22,894 bases of DNA from Deltaproteobacteria bacterium (GTDB lineage: Bacteria; Myxococcota_A; UBA796), in the NCBI GenBank assembly GCA_002707085.1, contig PALY01000067.1, forward strand, positions 1 through 22,894. Direction: 5' to 3'. A program made the position numbers and the translations under genes. This document shows, in pieces, positions 15,735 to 22,894 of the stretch (position 1 is the first letter of the stretch; each line of letters begins with the position of its first letter). The notes beneath the pieces were generated by a model. It ran no database searches, was not told the origin of the DNA, and worked only from the letters and a program-made list of their open reading frames with translations.

Positions 15735-16692
15735 TGGCTTCCTCGACTGAAAGGCTGCACCCACGGGGTGAAGCGCCCACCAAACGGCCCTCTAGAGTGA
15801 CATCGCCGTTGGAATGAACCACACCCACATCTTGGGTTTCGATGGCGATCACAGTCTGATGATTGGCCAAATCATAAAAACGGAGGAGTCCTCTGGTTGT
15901 GGGTTCTCCTGTCCAAGGATCGACGGCTTGCACACGCATCCATGGTGGGGGTCGATATGGACTTCCTGCGGGTACCGCCCAAAGTTGGCTCGACAGTTCG
16001 CTCATGCCGTACTCGCCGACGATTTGAGCGCCGCGTAGGCGCTGAGCGAGTGTGGAGTACAAAACATCATCTGTGACCAACCGCGTTCGTCCTTTGAACC
16101 CTCCGGTCACCATGATGATGCTTCCAGGAGGCACTTCACATGAAACATCCGAACCGTTTATCAAGTCCGCCAAAGCGAATGCAGTGCCTGGGATAAAGAG
16201 GGGCTTTCCTTTGGCGGAGGCTTCTTGAATGGCGTTCCATCCTTCATGGATTCGCACTCCAGATTCTGCTGAAAAATGGTTGCTCATGCCGGGAGTGAAT
16301 TGAGCGCACATGTGTCCGAGTGAACTATCCGCAGCTGTCGGAGTAAATGACACACCATGCCTTGGGAGTGGACCCAAACACGCCTCGGCGTGGCGCCGAG
16401 ATGCGAGATTGTAAATATCCGTATCTACCAGCCGTACGCAGCCTCTTTGTCCGCTTGTTGTTCCACTGGTACGAAACGTGACCTGTGCATCCTCGGGGGG
16501 AAAACATGTGAGGGTGAGGTCGCGAAAAAGAGTGGTGGGTACCGCTGGAATCTCTTGCCAGGACCGCACGTGGATGTCTCCGCAGAAACGATCATATTGA
16601 GCATTGTGGTTTCGTTGCCAATCATAAACTTCAAGCGCCATCTTTTCGAAGTCACCGCCGTGTTCAATGAATTCACGGATTTGTTCCTTCAT
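15727..16692 (-). CDS. LuxE-like acyl-protein synthetase
   Basis: 321 residues of the adenylate-forming superfamily, LuxE branch, which activates a carboxylic acid with ATP and holds the acyl group on a Cys before reduction by LuxC. IPAVPTTLFRDLTL (48-61) and VTFRTSGTTSGQRG (71-84, the P-loop-like ATP segment) are diagnostic. VTGGFKGRTRLV and GEYGMSELSSQLW (adenylation core) follow. The C terminus reads RLVGASPRGCSLSVEE; this near-terminal Cys (about residue 312) matches the acylated Cys near the end of luminescent-bacteria LuxE. Its ATG overlaps the aminotransferase stop as ATGA, with GGAG upstream, and its own stop overlaps LuxC by eight bases. Acid substrate unknown. Confidence 0.88.
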   Translation of the reverse strand: MKEQIREFIEHGGDFEKMALEVYDWQRNHNAQYDRFCGDIHVRSWQEIPAVPTTLFRDLTLTCFPPEDAQVTFRTSGTTSGQRGCVRLVDTDIYNLASRRHAEACLGPLPRHGVSFTPTAADSSLGHMCAQFTPGMSNHFSAESGVRIHEGWNAIQEASAKGKPLFIPGTAFALADLINGSDVSCEVPPGSIIMVTGGFKGRTRLVTDDVLYSTLAQRLRGAQIVGEYGMSELSSQLWAVPAGSPYRPPPWMRVQAVDPWTGEPTTRGLLRFYDLANHQTVIAIETQDVGVVHSNGDVTLEGRLVGASPRGCSLSVEEANG

Positions 16693-17936
16693 GATCGCTC
16701 CGCGTCGAGTGCCTCAAGAAAGCATTGCAACTGCGCTTGCGTTGTCGTCAACGGTGGCGTGACTCCCAAGACTTCCCCAGATTCACCGGCAGGGAGTGCA
16801 ATAAATCCTCGACGCAACAAGGCTCGACTAACGGCGAGCGTATTTTGCATTTCGATTCCGAGCATCATTCCCCGTCCTCTTACCGTGAGGCCTCGACTCA
16901 CCAGTTCGTCCATCAACCAACGTCCAGTATCCACCGATGATGGAATGACATGTTCCAGCTCTTGAATGCATGCCAAGGCCATTGCGCAGCCAACGGGGTT
17001 TCCGAGAAAGGTTTGCGTATGGAGTGCCTCTCCTGTTGAAGCCCCCCACGCATCCATGGCTTCGGCAGTTCCAATGCAGGCAGAGATTGGAAATCCGCCC
17101 GCCATGCCTTTGCCCAACACCAAGATGTCCGGACGGACATTTTCATCTTGAAATGCGAACCAATTCCCGGTGCGTCCAAACCCTGTATAGACCTCATCAA
17201 AAACCAATACAGCTCCGGCTGCACGGGTTTTGTCCGCCAGCTCTTGTAGCCATCCAGCGGGCGGAACGCGGATGCCGCCACGCCCTTGTATGGGTTCCAC
17301 CAGCACCGTTCCTATGGTGGATAAATCGGGTATTTGACCCCCAAATTCAGCCCGGACTACATGATCGCCGAGTTGGGCTTGGAATGGACCCCGAAAGGCG
17401 TCTCCATGATAGCCCGTCACGGGCAATGCCCCGTAGCTGAGTCCATGGTAGGCGCCGGTAAAGGCCAAAACTTGAGGTCTGCCGCTCATGATACGGCCAG
17501 TTTTTAGTGCCGCTTCTACTCCATCTGATCCACTGCTTCCGAGAATTGCGCGCGCCAACCCTGTTTTTTTGGCGAGCATTTCAAGCAAACGAATTCGTCC
17601 GGTGTCAGGGTATGCATCGCCCATGACATGAACAAGAGTATTCATCTGTTCTTGGCCGGCAGCGATGACTTTTGGATTGCGGTGACCGACACTTGCAACA
17701 CCGAAACCTGCGGTCAGATCGATGTACCGGTTTCCGTCTACATCGATGACATTGGACCCCATAGCTTCGGCCCAAACGATGGGGTCGTCATCTACAGCCC
17801 CCAACGCAGATGCTCTTCGTGCGCGCCTGGCTGTGATGGCAGGACACTCTCTCTCAGCCAGCCGGTCTACCCAATTGCGGCTCTCAGGTCCGGGTATGGG
17901 GGTAAGGATCTTGGGCAATGTGTCATCAGCTTTCAT
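16689..17936 (-). CDS. Class-III PLP-dependent aminotransferase (omega-transaminase type)
   Basis: 415 residues. Fold-type I class-III transaminases move an amino group between an amine or omega-amino acid and a keto acid or aldehyde. Visible motifs are GSSGSDGVEAALK (133-145, cofactor phosphate region), GAYHGLSYGALPVTG (161-175), VLVFDEVYTGFGRTG (243-257, with the pyridine-N-binding Asp247), ILVLGKGMAGGFPIS (271-285, Schiff-base Lys276) and HTQTFLGNPVGCA. All catalytic residues are intact and length is normal. It is the first gene of a tightly packed set with LuxE- and LuxC-like genes, so an aldehyde made by those enzymes is the natural candidate amino acceptor (inference). It is divergent from the rhomboid gene across 77 bases; AGGT lies upstream of the ATG. 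Confidence 0.9.
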   Translation of the reverse strand: MKADDTLPKILTPIPGPESRNWVDRLAERECPAITARRARRASALGAVDDDPIVWAEAMGSNVIDVDGNRYIDLTAGFGVASVGHRNPKVIAAGQEQMNTLVHVMGDAYPDTGRIRLLEMLAKKTGLARAILGSSGSDGVEAALKTGRIMSGRPQVLAFTGAYHGLSYGALPVTGYHGDAFRGPFQAQLGDHVVRAEFGGQIPDLSTIGTVLVEPIQGRGGIRVPPAGWLQELADKTRAAGAVLVFDEVYTGFGRTGNWFAFQDENVRPDILVLGKGMAGGFPISACIGTAEAMDAWGASTGEALHTQTFLGNPVGCAMALACIQELEHVIPSSVDTGRWLMDELVSRGLTVRGRGMMLGIEMQNTLAVSRALLRRGFIALPAGESGEVLGVTPPLTTTQAQLQCFLEALDAERS

Positions 17937-18013
17937 GTCGACGACCTATCGGAACCAGGGCGATCCTGCCCGTTCATGCTGTATCGTGACCCTGACATGA
18001 CTTGGGAGTATGG

Positions 18014-19717
18014 TTGATCATCGAACTACAGCGGGGTGGACACATTCAAAGAATGGTCTACGACGATTTTGAGGCGCGGATTCGCAATGGGGAGATTCCG
18101 CCTGATCTACCGATCCGTTTTGAGGCGGTCACCGGCGATGATTTCGTTCCCGTAGGCCAACTGGAGTTGTATCAGGTACTCGCGGACCCAAAGCGAAGGG
18201 AATTTAGGAGGAAGCTCACCACATCCGGTGTGCCCTTAATTACCGCACTTTTAGTGGGTGTTCAGATACGGATTTACCTGGCCAGTTGGACACCGGGTGC
18301 CGAAGACTTCTTGCAGTCTGCATTTACCAATTGGGCGCCTGGAGTTTTAGAACAGGCTCAGGTGTACCGTTTGTTGACCTATGGTCTGCTGCACATCAGT
18401 TTCACGCACCTTCTGTTTAATCTGACCTTTCTCGCCTATACCGGGTACAACTTGGAGCGTGCATTGGGCCGTTTGAACCTGTTGGTTCTCTATTTTGGGA
18501 GTGTCTTTACAGGAGGCGTGCTGTCGATGTGGATGGCACCAGAACGACCCAGCCTGGGGGCGAGCGGTGGCGATTTTGGTTTGATTGCAGCGGCTGTTGT
18601 GTTTGGTTGGAAGCACTGGGATGACATTCCAAAACAGGCCCGGGCGAAGTTTGGGTGGGCCCTTGCGCCATACTTGGGGTTTTCTTTGATCAGTGGGCTG
18701 AGCGCCGAAAATGTGGACAATTGGGGACACTTGGGTGGTCTACTTGGTGGTGCTTTTTTGATGACCCTCCTGACCCCCGAGATTGCACCTGAACACGCTC
18801 AACGAAACCGGCGTGTGCGTCGGATGGCTGTGGCGGCAGGTTTGAGTCTGTCCTTCTTGTTTGGCATTTGGGGTCCATCACTGATTTCCATGACATCTCG
18901 AGGCGAGGGCAGTTGGACCGTTCCCGTTCCTTCATATTGGAGAGAAGGTTGGACGTTTACAGGCGATCGTGGATGGTTTTCTCCAACGGGTGAAGCAACC
19001 ATGGTGGTTACCCGAACAGTGCAAGATCGCCCATTAAGCGATGCTGCAGCGGTCGATAAACTGATTGATCGAATTGCGGCTGCCGGCCATGAACCCCAAG
19101 TTTTGGAACGGACGCCGCTTGAGGTGGCCGGTCATGAAGGTGTTTTATTGGTCATTCAATTCTCTTTGGCCGGTGAACTGCAGGAGCTTCGTTCAGTGGT
19201 GTTGACCCGAGGCGTGGTGACCTACCGCGCGCATTTGCAGTCATCTGCCCATCGGGCTTCACATTACGGACCCGTCCTACAACGCGCATTGACGGCCGCA
19301 AGGCTTGATGTGCCAGAAGAACTGACCTTGGCGTATGAACGGGCTGCAACCCACCCTCGATCTTGGCAACCTGCTGTAGAGCTTGCGGACGCCTTGTATC
19401 GGACAGGGGAGCCGGTGAAAGCATTGGCAGAATACGAGCGAGCTCTGTCCTTTTCTCCTGTTCAAACCCAAGCGCTGGTGGGTAGGCTTAGGGTGTATGC
19501 CTTCTATGGTTTGGATGGTGGTTTGGCTGTAGCCAGAGAGAGCATTTCCACCGCCTCTGAAGATGTTCGTGTTTTGGTTGCTGCAACGGATGTGTTTGAT
19601 TCTGTTGGAGCAACGGAAGAATCGATTGATGTTCTGGATCAAGCCTGGATTGCGTTGCCCGGCAATGGGATCATTCGAAGAGCAAGGCTTCGTCGGGGTC
19701 TACCGGTCGATATTTAA
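18014..19717 (+). CDS. Rhomboid-family intramembrane serine protease with C-terminal TPR-like region
   Basis: 567 residues. Residues 1-62 form a soluble cap (IIELQRGGHIQRMVYDDFE ... FVPVGQLELYQVL) resembling GYF_2/DUF4339-type sensory caps. The rhomboid core (about 70-275) has HISFTHLLFNLTFL (the H-x-x-x-N oxyanion pair), LGASGGDFGLIAAAVVFG with catalytic Ser184, and NWGHLGGLLGG with catalytic His239, so the Ser-His dyad is intact; a Gly replaces the usual Ala after SG. A further hydrophobic segment lies near 268-290. After an extracytoplasmic-looking domain (290-420), the last 150 residues are helical with TPR-like repeats (SWQPAVELADALYRTGEPV, EESIDVLDQAWIALPG). The TTG at 18014 with GGGAG five bases upstream is preferred over the TTG at 18002. 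The stop overlaps rsmB by four bases. Confidence 0.87.
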   Translation: MIIELQRGGHIQRMVYDDFEARIRNGEIPPDLPIRFEAVTGDDFVPVGQLELYQVLADPKRREFRRKLTTSGVPLITALLVGVQIRIYLASWTPGAEDFLQSAFTNWAPGVLEQAQVYRLLTYGLLHISFTHLLFNLTFLAYTGYNLERALGRLNLLVLYFGSVFTGGVLSMWMAPERPSLGASGGDFGLIAAAVVFGWKHWDDIPKQARAKFGWALAPYLGFSLISGLSAENVDNWGHLGGLLGGAFLMTLLTPEIAPEHAQRNRRVRRMAVAAGLSLSFLFGIWGPSLISMTSRGEGSWTVPVPSYWREGWTFTGDRGWFSPTGEATMVVTRTVQDRPLSDAAAVDKLIDRIAAAGHEPQVLERTPLEVAGHEGVLLVIQFSLAGELQELRSVVLTRGVVTYRAHLQSSAHRASHYGPVLQRALTAARLDVPEELTLAYERAATHPRSWQPAVELADALYRTGEPVKALAEYERALSFSPVQTQALVGRLRVYAFYGLDGGLAVARESISTASEDVRVLVAATDVFDSVGATEESIDVLDQAWIALPGNGIIRRARLRRGLPVDI

Positions 19718-20853
19718 TCGCGTCTCCACAGCGCCCAGAAAAATCCATCTGTTTCATCTCTGTGGGGCCACAAAGTTTGTTCTTCTATCCGTGTCCATTC
19801 ATTGCCTGAAGGAGCATGTTGATTTTCACGCATCAGGATGGAACATGTGGCGTAGGCCAGAAGCCCGCCAGGTTGAACCAAAGATGCTCCAGCATCTATG
19901 AGTTCACGTTGTGCTTCAAGGTGGGTGGCATCTGTCAGTCCCCACCGGAGTGCGGGGTTTCTTCTCAGCCTTCCAGAACCAGAACAAGGAGCATCGACAA
20001 CAACAATTGGCGCGGGTTCAGGTGTATCGATTGCGATGGCGGCCTTTGCGCGCGTGGCGCGTTCAACCAGTTCTTGGAGTGCATTGTCTCGAATGTCATA
20101 GGCGGAGACGCGGGCGCCTCTGGCAGCAAGTGCTAGACTTTTTCCGCCAGCACCCGCACATAAATCAAGTACCCGTTGACCGGGTTTAATGGGTATGGCG
20201 TTGCAGAATCGTTGACTCGATGCATCTTGGACTTCAAACAGACCCTTCTTGAATGCGTTGGTTCCCAAGAGGTTTGCGCGCCCTTTCAACGTCAATGCAG
20301 TGTCGACTCCTTCCACAGCCACCGTTTCGATGTTTTCGGCCAACAGTGCTGAGGCCAATGTTTCTCGGTCGGTACGAAGAAGATTGGCTCGAATCTGCAT
20401 CGGTGGTCTGTGTGAAATCGCCTGTGCGTAGGCGGCAGCTTCCTCTACCCCCAGTACGTTCAGCCACTCTCTGGCCACATCACCAGGGACATTCAATGCC
20501 GTCGCATAGTCTTCAGCCGCACTGCTGGAGGCTGTAGATTCAAAACGATCGCCGTCCATCATGTCAGCCCAACGTTCGACCAGTTCGGTGGGGCTTCTCG
20601 CCCCTACCCGCAACAAAAGGGCTTCATGTCGAATGATTCCATGGATAATTTCACCGACGATTTTTCTGTCCCGACTTCCCAGTTTTCTATTTTTTCTGAA
20701 CCAACGAGCCAGATGAGGGGTGGCATGAGAAGGCATGCGCCGGGCCTCTTTCAGGCCGAGCAATGCCTGCTCTACAATCCATGGCTTTCGAGATGCGGTG
20801 GCCAGTTGAGGATTCGGCTCCTTTGGCAGGGCGCATCGAAGTAAATCTGTCAT
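19714..20853 (-). CDS. rsmB: RsmB-type 16S rRNA (cytosine-C5)-methyltransferase
   Basis: 379 residues. It methylates C5 of a cytosine (C967 in E. coli) of 16S rRNA using S-adenosylmethionine. The N-terminal helical region (about 20-80, RKPWIVEQALLGLKEARRM ... IVGEIIHGIIRHEALLL) resembles the NusB-like domain in shortened form. The Rossmann core has VLDLCAGAGGKSLALAARGA (SAM motif I) and SAYDIRDNALQEL (motif II). VVDAPCSGSGRLRRNPALRW (motif IV) holds the product-release Cys, and LAYATCSILMREN (motif VI) the catalytic Cys. It is shorter than E. coli RsmB (429 residues), mostly at the N terminus. The ATG at 20853 overlaps the upstream stop as ATGA; there is no ribosome site of its own, so translation is probably coupled. 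Confidence 0.88.
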   Translation of the reverse strand: MTDLLRCALPKEPNPQLATASRKPWIVEQALLGLKEARRMPSHATPHLARWFRKNRKLGSRDRKIVGEIIHGIIRHEALLLRVGARSPTELVERWADMMDGDRFESTASSSAAEDYATALNVPGDVAREWLNVLGVEEAAAYAQAISHRPPMQIRANLLRTDRETLASALLAENIETVAVEGVDTALTLKGRANLLGTNAFKKGLFEVQDASSQRFCNAIPIKPGQRVLDLCAGAGGKSLALAARGARVSAYDIRDNALQELVERATRAKAAIAIDTPEPAPIVVVDAPCSGSGRLRRNPALRWGLTDATHLEAQRELIDAGASLVQPGGLLAYATCSILMRENQHAPSGNEWTRIEEQTLWPHRDETDGFFWALWRRD

Positions 20854-21296
20854 GTGCGCATGTAGGACATCTGGACGCGGGGTGCATCTTCTTCCACCGA
20901 TTGGATGGTATATGTGATGCCGTCTTTTGTTTTTCGGAAGTGCAACTGTGGTGAGCCTGGACCGGTAATCCACCGGAATCCATCGGTGGTCATTTCCACC
21001 GTATGTGTACTCATGTGTGCATGTTCGAACAGCTGCATGACCTGCAAAGCATCACTTTCCGAGTCGAATCTGTAGAAGGTTCGATCTGTGAGGGGGGAAC
21101 CATCAGACTCTTCAAGAATGGTTTCGTTGGCTTCGATCCATGAGCCATCTAAAATCGCCTTCACATCCAAGTGTCCAGTCACCTTTTTGCCATAGTAGTG
21201 ACCGTGACCGACCCATGTACCGATCATGAACGAGAGAGAACGGATCTCTTCCCTCGCGCGACGTCCTTGTTCTGTCCATTGTTGTTCGTTCATCAT
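20850..21296 (-). CDS. Small beta-barrel-like protein (DUF1579/nitrobindin-like)
   Basis: 148 residues, probably cytoplasmic (no signal). LSFMIGTWVGHGHYYGK (21-37) has the G-x-W-x-G-x-G signature that opens lipocalin-like ten-stranded barrels of the DUF1579 and nitrobindin (THAP4-like) families. The rest alternates short beta strands (VKAILDGSWIEANETIL, RTFYRFDSESDALQVMQLFE, TYTIQSVEE). Nitrobindins bind haem through a C-terminal His in a C-x-x-x-H-x-type context that I cannot identify here, so haem binding is not claimed. Two consecutive ATG codons start the gene (21296 and 21293). Its stop overlaps the rsmB start as ATGA, which makes a two-gene unit. Confidence 0.75.
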   Translation of the reverse strand: MMNEQQWTEQGRRAREEIRSLSFMIGTWVGHGHYYGKKVTGHLDVKAILDGSWIEANETILEESDGSPLTDRTFYRFDSESDALQVMQLFEHAHMSTHTVEMTTDGFRWITGPGSPQLHFRKTKDGITYTIQSVEEDAPRVQMSYMRT

Positions 21297-21472
21297 TGGT
21301 GTAGAGCCATCATGCCATGACCGGCAAGAGTATGTGTTGTATGGTTCCTGTGTTTTGGTCTGTATCTCCTAAAATGACGTCGAAACTGGGGATGAAACAA
21401 CAGATTGACCACCATCCAGCGCTGACGCCGACTGCTGGTTGAGATACGCAGGATGCCTGTATGGAGGCCTCC

Positions 21473-22300
21473 ATGTCGTGGACGCTTGGATTTGTCGGTT
21501 GTGGTGTCATGGCAGAAGTCATGATTGCCGGTTTGTTGGAAGAGGGCTTGTTGGCCCCCAATCAGATTCTCGCGAGCAATCGCCGTGAATCACGGGGTGC
21601 AGAACTTCGGGATGCCTATGGCATCCGCACGACGACGGATAATCGTGAAGTCGTCTCCGCGTCGGATGTCATTGTATTGAGCGTAAAGCCTCAAACTTTG
21701 GCCGGAGTATTGTCTGAAATCACGGATTCTGTTCCTTCCTCAGCATTGGTATTGAGCATTGTGGCGGGTGCCAGCATGCGTGTTCTATCGCAAGGGCTGG
21801 ACCACAAACGCGTGGCGAGGTGTATGCCAAATTTACCGTGTCGAATTCGAGAAGGGATGACGGTTTGGGCTGCGCCCGCAGACACGACAGATACGGATGT
21901 GGATCGCATTGAACAAATACTGGGTGTCATGGGGGGTGTGATCCGTGTGGATGATGAAAGTCACGTTGACAAAGCCACCGCGGTAAATGGAACCGGTCCA
22001 GCCATTGTGGCGCAGTTCGTGAAGGCCATGCTGGAGGGTGCTGCCTATATTGGAGAATCTCGCTCGGTCGCCAAAGAGACGGTTTTGGCGACCCTGGTTG
22101 GGACTGCCAAGATGCTGCAACAGTCTGACGGTCACGTTGCAGAGTTAATCGATGAGGTCACAAGCCCTGGAGGGACCACATCCCGCGCGCTTCAGGTTCT
22201 CAAGCAAGGACGTTTTTCTGCAGTTTTGACCGAGTCGGTGGATGCTGCGTATCAACGAACACTTGAACTTGGTGCCCAGCTTGAAGATACGCTTTCTTAG
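21473..22300 (+). CDS. proC: Pyrroline-5-carboxylate reductase
   Basis: 275 residues. It catalyses the last step of proline synthesis, NAD(P)H-dependent reduction of pyrroline-5-carboxylate, in the cytoplasm. The Rossmann dinucleotide site is LGFVGCGVMAEVMIAGLLE (4-22), with ASNRRES for the 2'-phosphate region. SVKPQTL and the mid-domain RCMPNLPCRIREGMTVW (P-N-x-P) follow. The C-terminal dimer domain has AVNGTGPAIVAQFVKAMLEG and the family signature VTSPGGTTSRALQVL. Length is normal. The ATG at 21473 follows GGAGG at 21463-21467; an in-frame ATG at 21461 lacks a ribosome site. It converges with the TldD-like gene, overlapping by three bases at the stop codons. Confidence 0.95.
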   Translation: MSWTLGFVGCGVMAEVMIAGLLEEGLLAPNQILASNRRESRGAELRDAYGIRTTTDNREVVSASDVIVLSVKPQTLAGVLSEITDSVPSSALVLSIVAGASMRVLSQGLDHKRVARCMPNLPCRIREGMTVWAAPADTTDTDVDRIEQILGVMGGVIRVDDESHVDKATAVNGTGPAIVAQFVKAMLEGAAYIGESRSVAKETVLATLVGTAKMLQQSDGHVAELIDEVTSPGGTTSRALQVLKQGRFSAVLTESVDAAYQRTLELGAQLEDTLS

Positions 22301-22894
22301 GGTTTGGGAATGACTCGGTGTTCGCCACCGCCCGTTCCGTGCAGCTCCAACTCCCCAATGACGACCTCTGGAGCGGCCCACATGACAGGAAGTCCACTCA
22401 AATGACCCAATGTAAATCGGCCCGATGCATTCGGTGAGTCCAAGAGATTTCGGGGGGGTGATGCTTTACCGCTGGCCATGATGTCTCGAAGCACTCTTCG
22501 GTCTACACCCACAAAGCGCAACCCTCGAACCGGCTCCTCTCTGCCGTCTGGGTACAGGCGATAGACTTCTGTGGGGCTTGTAAGGCCGGCAAGCGGCGCC
22601 CCACCTGGGATTGCGAATTGAAAGTCTTCACTGATCGCTGGGGGTGTCATTCTGCGCACCACCAGTACGTATGGAAGGTCCGCTTCGCGGGCATACTGAA
22701 TGGCTTTTCGACGCAGGGCTTTTGTACTTTTTCCACGATGAGGCGTGACGGTCACTTGTGCAGGCATTGCGACCCTGCGATCGGCGCCCATTGAGCGTCC
22801 ATGGCCCGTGCTTTCAAACCGTTTTGCTCTCGGGATTCGGCTCATGATGACATCTTTAAGGACACCATCGGTCACGACTTCCACACGCTTTGCT
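22297..22894 (-). CDS. TldD/PmbA-related protein, C-terminal part, cut by window edge
   Basis: The C-terminal 198 residues of a longer protein; the frame is open to the window edge. AKRVEVVTDGVLKDVIMSR, RFESTGHGRSMG, the YAREADLPYVLVVRRM helix-strand, EVYRLYPDGREEPVRGLRF and the near-terminal APEVVIGELELHGTGGG match the C-terminal halves of TldD/PmbA family members. That family contains metallo-protease subunits that trim modified peptides and degrade antitoxins. The zinc motif H-E-x-x-x-H, if present, would lie further upstream, beyond the window. The GTG at 22884 is internal, not the start. It converges on proC with overlapping stop codons. Confidence 0.78.
   Translation of the reverse strand, partial: AKRVEVVTDGVLKDVIMSRIPRAKRFESTGHGRSMGADRRVAMPAQVTVTPHRGKSTKALRRKAIQYAREADLPYVLVVRRMTPPAISEDFQFAIPGGAPLAGLTSPTEVYRLYPDGREEPVRGLRFVGVDRRVLRDIMASGKASPPRNLLDSPNASGRFTLGHLSGLPVMWAAPEVVIGELELHGTGGGEHRVIPKP

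Noticed and set aside
14733..16692. A bioluminescence (lux) operon
   Set aside because: No luxA/luxB luciferase or luxD is present. LuxC/LuxE-like proteins occur widely outside luminous bacteria.
21310..21561. Short minus-strand frame between the barrel protein and proC
   Set aside because: It overlaps the proC start, has no motif and no ribosome site. The gap at 21297-21472 more likely holds the divergent promoters.

Overview
The window looks like a chromosomal segment of a Myxococcota or other 'deltaproteobacterial'-type Gram-negative bacterium with middling GC. The basis is indirect: six predicted lipoproteins within 23 kb, most with Asp/Thr/Gly-rich or Asp-Ala repeat linkers; a MopE-type metal-binding motif; PPC-like modules; a CotH-family kinase-like lipoprotein; a GT41 (SPINDLY-like) glycosyltransferase; and many divergent or convergent short operons. 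I see no phage, IS element, CRISPR array, rRNA or tRNA. No gap between genes exceeds 300 bases; the longest is the 256-base leader upstream of the sigma factor.

Layout, left to right. A thiolase (5' part only, minus) has two palindromic candidate operators upstream. Divergent from it are a two-helix membrane peptide and a polyprenyl-synthetase-fold protein that has lost its first Asp-rich motif. Next come a PPC-domain lipoprotein (minus), trpS (plus) and a sigma-70 family factor with a strong terminator (plus). An M28 peptidase lipoprotein and a sulfotransferase (both minus) follow, then a TPR/GT41 glycosyltransferase (plus) converging on a CotH-like lipoprotein (minus). A short DTG-rich lipoprotein and two lipoproteins with long (Asp-Ala)n tracts lie next on the minus strand.

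The most striking block is 13.1-17.9 kb, all on the minus strand: class-III aminotransferase, LuxE-like acyl-protein synthetase, LuxC-like acyl-CoA reductase, then an (Asp-Ala)n lipoprotein. The junctions overlap by 3-8 bases or are 1 base apart. Together the three enzymes could activate a carboxylic acid, reduce it to an aldehyde and transaminate it to a primary amine. The fourth gene is fused to the unit by near-overlapping stop and start codons and carries two hexanucleotide-repeat tracts.

The right end holds a rhomboid protease with a C-terminal TPR-like region (plus), rsmB and a small beta-barrel-like protein (minus, ATGA-coupled), proC (plus), and the C-terminal part of a TldD/PmbA-related protein (minus, running off the edge). 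Two convergent pairs overlap by 4 bases at their stop codons.
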